Positions 1 through 11,330 of a stretch of 49,770 nt of DNA are shown here, one piece after another. The DNA is taken from the NCBI GenBank assembly GCA_015680685.1, contig MNCI01035165.1:164213-213982 (forward strand). The letters are read 5' to 3'. The first letter of the stretch is position 1. Each line of letters begins with the position of its first letter. The notes below the pieces were generated by a model, which was not told where the DNA came from, did not search any database, and was given only the letters and a program-made list of their open reading frames with translations. A program made the position numbers and the translations under genes. This stretch comes from Gnetum montanum. Taxonomy: Eukaryota > Streptophyta > Gnetopsida > Gnetales > Gnetaceae.

Positions 1-275
1 GTTGCTTAAAAGGGCAAGGATCAGTTGATGTAGACTCGCAATGGAATGTAGGTGCATTGGGAAAGGTTAGGCAAAAAAAATGGCAAAAACTCCCCTCAAT
101 ATGGATCCCAAATGATAAAATTTTCAAATCATAGAGGGTGTATATATAGGGTTTAGACGCTGCATCGACGGGGCAGCATATACACAGTCGCGTATACGCA
201 GTCAATGCGTTGACGAGGCCTCGTTGATGCAGGGGGGTTTACCAGTTGACCAACATTGAACAACCCTGAAAAAGC
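1..275 (-). repeat. LTR-like fragment, Ty3/gypsy, minus orientation
   Basis: The segment has a TATA-like run read on the minus strand (around 142-150). Beside it lie short palindromes typical of the LTRs in this window, including GCGTATACGC and a GAGGCCTC core. The same arrangement occurs in the element D LTR near 39120-39190. It lies where the 3' LTR of element A would be expected, but its detailed sequence differs noticeably from A's other LTR (5309-6256). It may therefore belong to a different insertion. The left end is outside the window and the right edge is approximate. Confidence 0.5.
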
Positions 276-2084
276 CCAAAATGATGAATTTGAAATGTCA
301 AATTGTGGCAGTTAAAGTGTGGGAGAGGCCCGGACATGGCTGAGGACATGAGAAAGGTAATTAGGCTCAAAAAAGAGACAAAAATAGGTGAACGGGATGC
401 AAAAAGAACTCCGTAGGAAATAAATCAAGGGATGGGACCCGAAAACTAGTTAACCATGAAATCCAAAGGATGGGAGGCTTAACAAGTGAGACCAAGGAGA
501 TGCAGGTGGGTCCTCCCAATAGTAGGCCATAGCCTTAGTAGCCCTTGCATAGCCCTCAACACCAGGGTCCATGGGCCCCGGGGCCAAGAAATGGTGTTCG
601 CCAGGTAAGACTCCAACCCAAGAGATCTTGCCAAGGCATAGGAAACCCATGGATATCACGACACACCTTCACGACATAAAATAGGTAGTCAGGTGAGTGA
701 TAGAGAGAATAGGGTGAGGAGAGAGAGATGAGAGAATGGTATTCCGATCGTCGGTCACATGAAACCCCATGTGTAGATGTGGTTAAGTGACTCGGTAGAA
801 CCATTCCTGAGTTCAGACCCAAAACTAGTTGCATTCAGTGACATCGCAGCAATAGATGAAGTCTCAACCATCCCCCAAGGAAGCAAGAATGACCCCATAG
901 AGAACCACAACTCCAACAAACGTGAGAGGAAGGGAGTGAACGGGACAAAGTTAAAGGGGACCAAGGAAGTTCCATAACTAGTGTAGTGGCCCGTTAGAGG
1001 TGGTCAAAGGGGTGTGCTTTGAATTCCCACATAGTGATTTTTTTTCTTTTCGAGGGGAACCACACCATGCAAAGACCCATGCATGTTTGCATGCATTCGA
1101 CCAAGGGGTGTGCTTTGAATCCTCAGTTTGATTTCTTTTCTTTTATCTTTTTTGCTCTTTTTTTTTTGAATTTTTCAGTGAGGACCACACCATGCAAGGT
1201 CAAACTACCCAGAAGCTTCCTTGGAGAGAAGGACATGGAGTGGTAGGAAATCCATAAGGACACACCAACAACCTTAGAGGGTAGAACAAAACAACGAATA
1301 TTGCAATCCCCTTGAAGTCACATCCGATTCAATCTAGTGGATCATCCCTAAGTCTGGGAACTACACAAGTCACACATTAATTATAATGTTTTTAAGTGAA
1401 GGGGTTGCATGTTTGCAATGGAAGAAAAACCATGGAGTGGGTGAATGGGTGGATGACGTGAACTCACTACCAGTTTATGAATGGAAAGTAGATGTAAAGT
1501 CCAAAAAGAACCATGCAAGGGCAGAATCTAGACAACGAGGTGGACTAGTGTACATTACCCATTGCAATGAAAACCATCCATGCCAGACATCAGAAGAAAA
1601 CAAGATGATGTATTAGAAATTACATGAAAAATAAAACATATACAAAGAATTGAAAAATAAGTAAAGAAAGGAAAAAAATGTACAAAGAATTTGCAAACGT
1701 ATAAACGATGGTGAAAAATAAAAAACTGTAAAACAAAAAATGACAAAACGGTGAGGGGTGTAGTGGAATGGATCAGTAGGGAGGATGGTCTACCCCATGA
1801 CTGGATGGAAAGGAGGAGATGTGAAAATTGGAGTGAGGTTGCCCTAGTGATGATGAGGCAACATCCCTAGTTAGGTGGGGCCCATGGAAAGGTTTGAGTT
1901 CCAAGGGTTCATGTTTGAAGCTCTTAGGGATGTGTAAATTTCCCCATTTACCATGATGATTGACAGTTGGGGCCCATTGATGAATCCCTTCCATGTTATC
2001 CCTGCATTTTACATAGGCTCGTACAATCCCTCAGATGGTTCCATGCACATTGCGCTACCAGGAGGGGTAGCTGTCATCCACTAG
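276..2084 (-). mobile_element. 3' non-coding block of element A
   Basis: No reading frame here looks like protein. The block contains stretches shared with element D at 34600-35450: the gtgggtc/ccc-agtaggc segment near 485-545, and the ggggtgtg-tttgaat and accacaccatgcaa segments near 1008-1200. A purine/pyrimidine-biased tract at 1615-1745 is pyrimidine-rich on the minus strand and matches similar tracts in D (35640-35790) and C (24110-24300). It is the region between protease and the 3' LTR of a minus-strand Ty3/gypsy element, where pol would normally lie. No RT, RNase H or integrase motif was found. Confidence 0.6.
1008..1199. repeat. Imperfect tandem duplication in the element A 3' block
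   Basis: Two copies begin AAGGGGTGTGCTTTGAAT (about 1008 and 1103). Each runs through a T-rich stretch and ends in accacaccatgcaa (about 1073 and 1199). The copies are about 66 and 97 bp; the second has a longer T-rich spacer. Element D carries one equivalent copy near 35142-35270. The duplication is therefore specific to A, or D has lost a copy. Confidence 0.7.
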
Positions 2085-2087
2085 GTG

Positions 2088-2605
2088 CCCTCTTATTTTA
2101 TGGCTGTTGCGTACAAGCACTGTGGAATAAGTGATTCCGCAGTACACCGACTGCATGCTTGGATGGATGTCTATGTAACAGACCATAACTGCTGCACACA
2201 GTTGCACCCTGAGTCACTGTACGCGATGCATGGAACATACTTCTTCTTGATCTTTCCAAAAGGATTTTCCTTTGAAATTTCAAGGGAAAGATCTCGGAGG
2301 CCTAGTCTTGCATCCACCGTGCTTAGCCATGCTCTTCCCATTATGATTGGGAAGTCCCCCATGCAATTCTCTACACTAATGACAAGGAAATCAGCAGCAT
2401 AGGACCACCCGCAAGCAGTGGTCACAATGTCCTCCATCACTCCCAAGGAAACAATGATGGACTGGTCTGCCAATTCGAGCCGGATGTTGCTCTTCTTTAG
2501 CGAGGGCAGGTTCCAGTTCTTGTACATATCGTGAGAGATCAAATTGATCCCTGACCCCGAGTCTAGAAGAGCTTTGCATGGCTCATTCCTTACTACCTAA
2601 AGATA
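2088..2605 (-). pseudogene. Element A retropepsin (aspartic protease) domain
   Basis: This encodes the retroviral-type aspartic protease that processes Gag-Pol of Ty3/gypsy elements. Reading leftward from about 2600, the frame shows the active-site motif LLDSGSGINLIS (Asp-Ser-Gly intact). A LELADQSI segment with a hydrophobic strand follows, then the conserved PIIMGRAWL segment near the C-terminus (canonically PIILGRPWL). The frame is open from the active site to at least 2171, making it the best-preserved protein domain of element A. A Cys-containing tail (VPCIAYSD, CNCVQ) follows and is conserved in B and C. No RT follows it downstream. It is a relic or non-autonomous gene; in host annotation it counts as transposon-derived. 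Confidence 0.8.
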
Positions 2606-2859
2606 TATGAGGGGGCTTCCCAGATCAGTTAATTTTTGGGGAATGTGACCTACCTTGATCTAGTCGGTCACATCATGCGTGAGCATGACTGTCTGGACGT
2701 TGGAGTGTTGTTGTTGTTGGCTTGGAGGCTGCTCTAGTAGTGGAATAGTGGAGGAAGTTTGGGGTTTGGAGGCACTAGCCACTGGTGGGGGCGAGGGTGT
2801 GTGTACATGATTAGGCCAGAATAAGGAACTTTTTCATGGCTTGGCTTTTGGTCCACTCA

Positions 2860-5141
2860 GCTGAAGAGCTGGTCGTATGTTGACGACCCTCGCAGCATTT
2901 CGTTGCTGCGGCTATGGCGGTATCTCTCCCTGCATCGGTGGAGTAGGTGGTAGCTAAGTGGGATGTGGTGGGGGAGTGGTAGGAGAAGGTGATGGAGGAT
3001 AGAAGAGATGTGGTTTGTCCCCCCTAGGTGATGGAGATTAAGGTCAAAAATATTCCAGGGGGTGGTAATGAATTTGAAAGGCCGAATGGCTGGAAGAGTC
3101 CCGTGGAGAGACCGATTGCTAAACATAGTACCCATAAGGATCTAGCTATTTGTAAGGGTACTGCTACCTTGGAGGTGGCATTCCCCATGTTTTTGGGTGC
3201 TACCACTATTGGAAGTATTCGTACGATTGCGGTGGCACTCCACTTAGATAGTATCCTTGCTGCTGCTGGTGGAATCGCCTGGGATTACCTTGTGGATAAG
3301 GCAACCTTCGAGGTGTTTGCCGTTGTGCCAAGTGAGGGTTCAATGTGTACACCCCAGACTCTTGAAGATGTGACACCACAGGACAACATCTCTTAGGAAG
3401 TTCATATTGGCATATGCCACATTCATCATCCTCCTCGGTGTTAGAGTCTGCAACCTGCTCTACTACAGCAACCTTGCCCTTTCCCCTATATTGGGCACAT
3501 TCAGCTTCCTTCTTCCTCCACCGATCGTGGTCATTACCTTGTTCTCTGGACTCTTCTATGATTTTCAACATGCTTTGGACCCTTTCGTCCAAAGAGTCCC
3601 ACATCTTATCCACCTTTGCCGATATTTCAGATGCAAATTTTTGTAACAGCAAGGTCTTTCGATTCACCGCTTCTTCCAGTGGTGATTCATCCTCTTCATC
3701 ACAAAAACAGACCTCCCTTTTTCTAAGGGAAGGGTCATGGTTGAATTCTTCTGCACTCTCCTTTTTCCTAATTTCTCCTTCCTCCTTGGCCACCTGTTCA
3801 ATGAGGCGTTGCAATTGATGGGCCCTTAGCTCTGACAGTCGTCCCTAGGCATACACACCAAGGGTCTTTCACATTTCAAAATAGAGCCCATCAATGATGT
3901 GGCGAAGCTATGCCCACTAAGAGTAACCATGACCAGCACACCGATGCAACAATGAGTAGTACCTGCTCATGGTGGCATCCAAGGGTTCATGATTCCCTTG
4001 TTTCTAGCCTTGGATCTGCCATCTCAAATTCGCCACTCTGGAGTACGTTTGATACTTGTCATTGAAAATTTCAAACATCGTACTCCATCTTCTAATTGAT
4101 TCTAGCTCCAAGGATCGATACCAACTTTCAGCTTCTTTGATGAGCATGCGAGGGAACAGCTTCAGCTTCTGCCAATCATGGTCAATGTTTTGCAGGGTGC
4201 AGGCATCATGGAATGCCTACAGGTGAGTCTGCAGATCACAGTTGTATCCCCATTCAAATCTAATGATGTTATTCATATCAACGCGCTTGATCCGGCTATC
4301 CTTCATGTGCCTACTAGGGATTTGAATTGCCTCAGCGATCTAGAGCATACTCCAAGTATCCAACAACGACTCATATGAATCATAGTCCTACTAAGGACCA
4401 TGATGTGTGTGATGATTCCAACTATCCCTCCTTTCATGCCAATGAGCATCACACGATTGTTCATGCGTTTCCTCACGTTGCTCCTTCTAAACCTTTTTTC
4501 CACTGTCCTTTCGCTTCCTCCTACCTCGATTATGATCAAAGCCTGAGCTAGATGAAGAAGAAGGAGAGTGAGAGGATGGAAAGAAGGAGAGGGATCTCTC
4601 CCTCTACCCTGATGATGGTCCCGATCGTCCATTCATCTTTGCTATGTGAACCTCCATCCCCTTGGGGATCTTGGCTATGTAGATGCTTGGACTGAATCAT
4701 GGATTGGAGGACCTGTTGCCCCAGGGAAAGTTCGGTTGAATGGGTATCATGAAATATGGGATCCCCATCGTCCTGCAACCCTTGCAAGAATAAGGGGTTA
4801 CCAAATTATTTCCCCTTCAGCTATTCATATCTGTCCTCCTACTGCTGATCTCTTGCTCATTGATCCTTAGTGGGATGATAGTCCTAGTAGTCATGGTCCT
4901 CCATGACATACTCTACTCCAAGGTCTTAGATGCTCAATCTGCCAAGATTGTAAAATAGCATCGCAAGAGCCGATCAGTCAGGAGGGTGTACAATATTTCC
5001 CTCCATGTCCTGCCATCGTAGATGCTCATCTTGATGTAGGATGAATGTGAAATCAGGGACGTACTCATCAGGATGCTTGTACACCACCTGACACTCTTAT
5101 GGCATCAATGGGATGGATATCTTCCTCCTACAAGAAGACAT
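2860..5141 (-). pseudogene. Element A gag (nucleocapsid/capsid precursor), decayed
   Basis: Gag of a Ty3/gypsy element, read leftward from an ATG at about 5139-5141 (MSSCRRK...). An early PDFTFILHQDEHLRW segment matches the same place in element C gag (PDFTFVFH, DEKLRW). A Ser/Arg/His-rich charged stretch lies near 4300-4630. The central capsid core follows, then a long open stretch at 3206-3814 with a charged coiled-coil-like part. The nucleocapsid zinc knuckle reads CGIC-QYE-L-PKRC-C, so its His is replaced by Leu. A Pro/Gln/Tyr-rich tail (YPQGNPRRF, YYLSGVPP) precedes the protease. Frameshifts and stops break the frame. The order gag then protease on the minus strand fixes the element's orientation. 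Confidence 0.75.
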
Positions 5142-5289
5142 ATTGGATGTTAGATGGTCCATGTAATCGATGTACCTTACTACTAACTTTAATCTGCCTA
5201 GTGTGCGTAAATATTTCTATCCTAGGTCCATTCCCATGACTTGAATGATAATTTCACTAAGGTTAGATGATGCATGTAAGACTTAATAG

Positions 5290-5307
5290 TCCCTGGAAAT
5301 AGTGCCA
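5290..5307 (-). other. Element A primer-binding site (tRNA-Asp type)
   Basis: Read on the minus strand the site is TGGCACTATTTCCAGGGA. This matches 13 of 18 positions of the plant tRNA-Asp 3'-end complement as I recall it (TGGCGCCGTTGCCGGGGA). Four of five differences are G-to-A or C-to-T. It sits one base inside the 5' LTR edge, the correct place for minus-strand DNA priming. Confidence 0.75.
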
Positions 5308-5308
5308 A

Positions 5309-6256
5309 TGATGAGTGGCTAGGTACCCCTACGTCCAACCATACAAATCACAGGCATTCACACGTGACTCAGTCGAATTCCGTAGACTGTAAGCACTTAA
5401 CATACACTAGACTCTAACCAGTGAAACCTTGGGTTAGAATGGTCGTTGTCTTCCTAATCTCACTTGTGATGTCCTCTTTATGATGGTTAAGTTAGATTAA
5501 GGCTAATGATTTTTATATCTTTTTGCATATCTTTTAGCAGCTAATTTAAGGTATGAAAAGTAAGGAATAAACTATTATCTAATCTATAATTATCCTAGCT
5601 TGTACTTTAACTATTCCTAGCATAAGTATCTGATCCCATCTTCCAAGCACGTTCTGAGCATCTCTTAACACTTCTAGGTTACCAGACGTTAAGCGTCACT
5701 AGGCTTACCAAGTTTTTGATTTACGTTCAATATGGTCGTACTTATGGCCTTTACGAACTACGAATATTATCATAGCATAAACATATTAAACTATTAATAA
5801 GCGATAGCGATTAAGATAACCATAATAGAAACTTAAGTAATTAATAGGTAATTATCATAGCATAAACATATTAAACTATTAAATGCATAAAATAGCCAAG
5901 TCCAAATGCTACAAGGAATGCTTGAATAGTTCGTCTTTATTGCCATTACGCCAATGGGCTCAGATACATCAATGCTCAAATAAAGAGCCAATCACTTTTC
6001 TTACATCTACTGCAGGCACTTGGAAAATATTCTATCTCTTGTAAGAACAAACTACAAGAGCTTTGCTACAACTAACTAAAAGATTCCTAAATGAGGTGGA
6101 AGGCCCTCTTATTTATAAGCCGAGATAGGTAGCTAGGTAAATGGGGCCACGTTGACGTAGGGAGGCTACGTCGATGGGCCCATGTCGATGTAGCCATGTA
6201 TACATGGCCTCGTATACGTGGGCCAGTCGATGCATTGACTTAATGACACTTCATCA
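5309..6256 (-). repeat. 5' LTR of element A
   Basis: A 948-bp LTR bounded by TGATGAG on the left and TCATCA on the right, next to the PBS. Minus-strand landmarks are a TATA-like TTATAAATAAGAG near 6110-6120 and an upstream cluster of palindromes, including CCATGTATACATGG and ATGGGCCCAT (about 6178-6215). The left part (ccatacaaatcaca, 5340-5353) is shared with the B, D and 47300 LTRs. Right-flanking DNA is the copia LTR at 6257, so A probably inserted into it. The left-hand target duplication is outside the window. Confidence 0.8.
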
Positions 6257-6819
6257 CCTTCTATCCTGGGAAGACATCTTTGTTTGGGAATGATGTCTTT
6301 CTGAAATCTCCATTTTGGAAGATGTCTTTGTCTGATGGAAGATGTCTTTCTAAAACTGGCCTACATTCTACGAAGACATGTTTTGCTTGATGGAAGATGT
6401 CTTTTCCTAAGGAAAGAAATCTGCTATTTCTTGAAGAGGTCTTTGCTTGTGCATCCTCCAATTCTACCAAGACATCTACTACTTCTCAAAGGTTTCTTTC
6501 TTCAGCCTTCCTTTGCATGATTAATTCATTATTTCTCATTCACAACCTTGATGTTCTACAAGCTTAATGATAAAATCTTTGTTTATGAAGTATTTTGGTC
6601 CTTGTCCATGTTCTTTGGAATTATTGCATGTTCATTTGAGACCTTGTAAATGACCTTATCCTTTGAGCTCTAAACCATTTTGTTCCTTGTCATCAATGTA
6701 GGCTTTAGCTCATCTTGGTTTCCCATGTACATTGTCCAACATACACAATAATCACACAACCATGCAAACAATCTTTGGCTCCATTTTACCTAACATTTTG
6801 ACACACCAAAAGGTCCACA
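6257..6819 (-). repeat. Ty1/copia 3' LTR, minus orientation, truncated
   Basis: On the minus strand the LTR starts TGTGGACC directly after the polypurine tract at 6821-6833 and runs left to the element A LTR. At least six copies of an AAGACATCTT/AAGATGTCTT-type motif lie between about 6268 and 6475, in both orientations. No matching second LTR is seen in the window. The left end is lost, probably through the insertion of element A. Confidence 0.65.
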
Positions 6820-6820
6820 A

Positions 6821-6833
6821 TCTCCCCCTTTTT
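6821..6833 (-). promoter_or_regulatory. Copia polypurine tract
   Basis: The minus-strand sequence AAAAAGGGGGAGA, followed by TTGTGG, is the classic plant Ty1/copia polypurine tract that primes plus-strand DNA synthesis immediately upstream of the 3' LTR. Confidence 0.85.
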
Positions 6834-7538
6834 GGTGATGTTCAAAACTTAAGAAAATGGATTAGTGATCATACAAATATAACCATACTACTCTTCCCCT
6901 TTTTGAACAAAAGTAAAAAGGATAAAGTACATAAACTTGGTGCAAAGGAGATATCATAAAAGAATAATAATTTTTAGATAATATGTAGAACCAAACAGCA
7001 AGACATAATCCCAAAAAATATATATAATGAAGCAAGAAAATCAATTTAAAGAACACATTTTTTAGCACTAAGTTCCAAGGAGAGTTACCCCTAATTTGTC
7101 AAGAACTGATCTAAGCCTTCCAAGTGATATTCAATCTTAAGGCTTGAAGTGAAGTATAAACTTTGAAGATCAAGTAACCTATCTCTAAAATCAATTAGTA
7201 GAGCATGGTTCTTTTAATGTTCAAATGTACTCCATCTTTGTAAACCATTAGCAAAAGAATAGGGCATATCTTTATGATAAGGATAATATGGCAAGAACAC
7301 TTCACAATGTGAAATTAGTCATGACAAATTTTAAATTCTTGAGTTAGGAAGTACATTTCAAGGAAAAATAATCAAATGATGTTTCAATCAAAATTGTGGA
7401 TACTTTTCCATAATCAGAATGATCATGTTCTTGCTCATGTTATTTAAGGAATAATATCACTATTTTCATTCTTTCATAAAAATATAGGTTCTTCTTACTT
7501 CAGCCTATGCTTGAGTATAGAATAGATGGGTTAATGAT
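6834..7538 (-). mobile_element. 3' internal end of a minus-strand copia element
   Basis: Low-complexity AT-rich sequence upstream of the copia polypurine tract. No intact reading frame was recognised. The FFFKRGRVV-like minus-strand stretch near 6880-6910, just before the tract, resembles the 3' ends of SIRE/Maximus-type copia elements; that assignment is tentative. It ends where an unrelated plus-strand LTR fragment begins at 7539. Confidence 0.4.
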
Positions 7539-7925
7539 TGATGAGTCATGGTCTATCAGGCCTAGTTATTAAAGCCTAGTTATCAAAGCCCTAGTCTAAT
7601 AGGTCCTGATATCAGATCCTCGATATTGGACCCTCAATATCGGGGCTGCATTAACTAGGCCCTATATATGCGGTCACATATACGCGGCCCCGTCGACGCA
7701 TCCACCCATGCATCGACGCAACCATGTTTATGCAAAGTCTATTTTCACCTATAAATAAGTGGCCCTCCGCCACACCTAGGTATCATAGGAATTAGTTGTT
7801 GCTAAACTCTTGTAGTTTGTTCCCGCAAGAGTTAGAATATTTTCCTAGTGCATGCCCACAATGTGATGCTTGTAATTGTATAGAACCTTTATTCGAGTGT
7901 GACGTACTTTACAAGAAAAAATTGT
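7539..7925 (+). repeat. Truncated Ty3/gypsy LTR (U3-R part), plus orientation
   Basis: Starts TGATGAGTCATGG, as the other gypsy LTRs start TGATGAG. The U3 has repeated GATAT-core motifs (about 7610-7650), then GTCGACGCAT motifs (about 7707-7735). A TATA box follows (CCTATAAATAAG, about 7748-7759), then downstream tctttattcgagtg-like sequence as in the solo LTR at 13737. It stops near 7925, so U5 and the right end are missing. Confidence 0.65.
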
Positions 7926-7953
7926 TACTAATAGCATCATAGAACATTACAAA

Positions 7954-8244
7954 ACATCATTGAAATTTTCTTCAAGAAAATGTTATGAGCTACAGTCCAA
8001 GTTCACTACAATGCCATCATAAATTTTGGCCACCTTTAGTGAAGTTTTAGTAGAGGTTCAAAAGAAGTCTACTAAATCTAACACTAAACAGCCATCTCAT
8101 GGTGTTTCACCACTACCTTAAAATATTCCTACACTTCCAAAAGAGTCCATGATGAAGGACTCTATTGTTGAGTCATAACCAAAATCATCAGAAAATGTTT
8201 TTAATAATCTTATGGATGAAAATACAAACTCCTATATTAACTGA
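7954..8244 (+). pseudogene. Decayed C-terminal coding fragment, unrecognised
   Basis: One frame reads about 96 codons to a TGA at 8242-8244, interrupted by three TAA codons that would each be CAA before a C-to-T change. The amino-acid composition is hydrophilic (Ser, Lys, Asn, Gln, Pro), including SKSNTKQPSHGVSP and a C-terminal NNLMDENTNSYIN. I do not recognise the protein. It begins directly after the LTR fragment at 7539-7925. It could be the tail of a transposon protein or a captured host-gene end. The frame is consistent throughout, but no homolog was identified, so the call is tentative. Confidence 0.3.
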
Positions 8245-9600
8245 TGAATCTTTTTATCTTCTTCTTTGTATATATTCTATTTGTAACCTCTTTTAGTGGA
8301 TGGTAATGGACTTTAATTGTAAATATACCATGATAGCATATATTTATTTTCTATGGTTTATAATTTAATTATATTTTAATATATTTTAAAGGAGATAATC
8401 ACTGCTAAGATATCTAGTTGTTTTTTCTTGCATTTTAAGAATTGTTTTAAGGGACCATCATTTGGAGTGATGGTAAGGTCCTGTTTCTTAAGTAAAAGAC
8501 CTACATTTAAGCCTTTGCATAGCCACTTGAAGAATTTAGGCTTTTGCTCATCTACTAGTTCTCTTAGAACCCCACTTAGTAGGATGAACACTATGGTTTT
8601 GTGTAATTATTCTTTTTTAAGAATTATTTTATGATGACCAAAATAAGTTACAACATCTCTTTAGGAAAGAAATATTGTTCATTGTCATATTTTATTATTT
8701 TTTATTGGTTTTACTAATTAGGGATTCAATTGATAATTTATAGGCTTTACGGTGATCACTTTTATAATGTAATTTTATCTCAGAACTCCATTCTAAGAGC
8801 ATTTCTCCACATTGTTAGTTATACTTATGAATCTCTAATTTTGATAGTATTGTGAAGATTAGTCAAAACATATGACTTTTACACTTCATTCATCTAGAAT
8901 CATGGATTTAGTTACAAATAGTAAAGTAACATTATTTTTAATTTCATGTTAAGCTTAAGGAATGGTATTAAAAATTTGGTATATTCTAGCAAGCTTAACA
9001 TGTTAATTAGTATCTATATTTAGTCATGCTATGAGCATATGTATACACCATCATAGTTTTCAACCCTATCTATAGTGGTTTGTATTATATTCAAGTTATT
9101 TATGTATAATCAAATATCTTAACTAATAATAACTATTCGTTATGTCTATTTGTTCACAAGACATGATTATTCCATTATAACTATATAAGTGATGAACTTG
9201 TCCTTCTTACTATGTACAGTTCAAAAACAACAATGTGTAATGTAATGTACATCTTATTATTTATCATATGAAAAAGATATTTGGTTACTTTATTTTTCTC
9301 TATTTATGTTTTTAAATTTAAGACAAATAACATTGTAAATTTGTTATATCATACTATGCATGTTTGTTTCAATCTCTATAGTAGTCAAATCATTTATATT
9401 ATATCTCAAACCTAGTGAGTAACAACATAAAGCTTCAATAGGATGTAGCATGTATATTTGTAATTATTCAATTACATGAGCACCCCAAGGCATAGTTGGA
9501 TACATTTATTGTGAAGTGAAATGATTCAGACCAATCAGAAGCTTATAGAACTAGATTTTCTACAAGTGTCTAATTTAAAAGTTTGAATGTTTAAACAAAT
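8245..9600. other. AT-rich stretch without a recognisable gene
   Basis: A 71-codon minus-strand frame at 8376-8591 contains FFKWLCKGLNVGLLLKK and looks somewhat protein-like, but I cannot identify it and it lacks supporting context. The remainder has many stops in all frames and no LTR, PBS or coding motif I can recognise. It lies where the RNase H and integrase of element B would be expected on the minus strand, so those domains have been lost or have decayed beyond recognition. Confidence 0.5.
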
Positions 9601-9604
9601 TCCT

Positions 9605-10620
9605 TGGTTCATTAGAAAGATGCATCCTTCTTTGTTAGCTCCACTAATGGTTTAGTGATCTTAGAAGAATTTTCAATGAAATGCCTATAGTAATCCTTAT
9701 GTCCAAGGAATGACCTAGCATCTCTTACTCTTTGTAGCCTTTGTATAATTTCTTGGATAACTTTGATCTTCCCTAAATCAAGCTCTATTTCCTTTTCTAA
9801 TATCCAAAGCCCATGAACAATACCTTCTTGGACCATCAAGTGGCTTCTTCCACTAATTGCAATTAAGACTTTTCTTTACACAACACTTTAAAACTTTCTC
9901 AAGATGGTCCAATGCCTATCCAAAATTAGAATCATAATAGAAGAAGTCATCCATAAAAATTTCTACATCATTATTAATTTTTTAAAAAAAAGATACTAAG
10001 GACAAGGTATTGGAATGTAGTAAGGCAATTGCATAACCCAAAAGGAATCTTTGTATATGCAAAGTTCCCCCAAGCACTTGTGAATGTCATTTTGATCTAA
10101 TCCTCTAGAGCTATTTGAATTTGATTGCAATCACTATAGCCATCTAGAAAACAATAATACTTGTGACCTACAACTGTATTCAGCACTTGGTCAACAAATA
10201 GCAATAGGAAATGGTTCTTGAAAGTTTTCATGTTTAATAGTCTAAAATTAATGCAAATCCTCCACTAGTCTCCCTTTTTATGCACAATTATAAGTGGCCT
10301 TATCCAATCACTATTTACTACAAGATATATGAATCATTCTTTCAAGAGTTTTTCAATTTTGTGTTTCATAACCTACTTTAATTTGGAATTTTCCCTACAT
10401 TGAGGCTGGAATTTGGGCTTATCAGTTGGATCTATGTAAATTTTTTGCTACCATATGCATGAATCTATTCATATTATTTTATCATATGACTAGAAAAAAA
10501 ATATTGACCATTTATATACCATCTCAAGTAACCTTTTCTTCTATTCCTATGTGATATGAGCATTCATAATTACTGATTTATCATTTTCCAAGAATACATA
10601 CTTAAAAGAATTTGGTAATG
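9605..10620 (-). pseudogene. Element B reverse transcriptase, decayed
   Basis: Reverse transcriptase of a minus-strand Ty3/gypsy element. Reading leftward, motifs include LDGYS followed by NQI near 10110-10160 and the catalytic FMDD box at 9946-9957. The thumb/connection segment FLGHKDYYRHFI and KPLVELTKKDASF follow at 9612-9730. FMDD, rather than the commoner YXDD, is also found in element C and in the Athila/Tat lineage. Many stops and frameshifts show it is inactive. RNase H and integrase are not recognisable to its left. Confidence 0.8.
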
Positions 10621-10819
10621 TTTTGAATTTTATGGGTTCTAGCTCTATTATTTCTAGGATTTCTAATTTTCTCAACTATTTTTCTTCTTAATTTTTTCTA
10701 CTTGGGAAAGTTAGTGCTTGACGTCCTCCATCTTATATATCCTATCAACATAAGTGTTTGTGAGGACTTCATGCATTTTCATGTACATTATAGACTTTCA
10801 TCTTTCATCCATTATTAGC

Positions 10820-11330
10820 TACTAGATTCCTTCTTACTTAGTGGATATTGCATACAAACCCTTTTTCATACACACTATTTCTACATATGAACTACATGAT
10901 GTGATGTTCTTCTATTTAACTTGTCTAGACTTTCTACATGAAGTTACATCCCATATCACTATACATAATGCATGGAACTCTTTTTTTCTTGATCACTTTA
11001 GGTTACTTTCCTTAAAAAATTTCAATGAAAGATTTCTAATTCCAATTTTGACATCAATTATGCTTATTCAATCTCTTCCCATAATAATAGAGAATTCTCC
11101 ATTGCAACTATCAAACTAAATCACTAAGAAATCTACTTGGTAGGCCCATCAATTAATAGTGATCATAATGCCATCCACATATCCCAAGGGGATGATAATA
11201 AACTAAGCTACAAACTCCAACATGATGTTCCACATTTTGAGTGGTGATGGTTCCATATTTTATACATCTCCTAGAAGATCAACTTCATAATAGAATCTAA
11301 GTTTAACAAAGCTTCATAAGATGTATTCCT
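10820..11330 (-). pseudogene. Element B aspartic protease, decayed
   Basis: The minus-strand frame contains FSIIMGRD, the equivalent of PIIMGRAW in element A, then IGIRNLSL, then VPCIMYSDMGCN, the conserved protease tail. The sequence encoding the catalytic triad, near 11290-11330, is strongly eroded. The order gag-protease-RT on the minus strand matches element C on the plus strand. Premature stops are present. Confidence 0.7.

Noticed and set aside
2085-2402. 105-codon plus-strand frame
   Set aside because: It is the antisense of element A's protease, whose minus-strand frame has the DSG and GRAWL motifs.
6268-6480. CRISPR-like array
   Set aside because: The repeated AAGACATCTT motifs are short, in both orientations and unevenly spaced, within a copia LTR of a plant genome.
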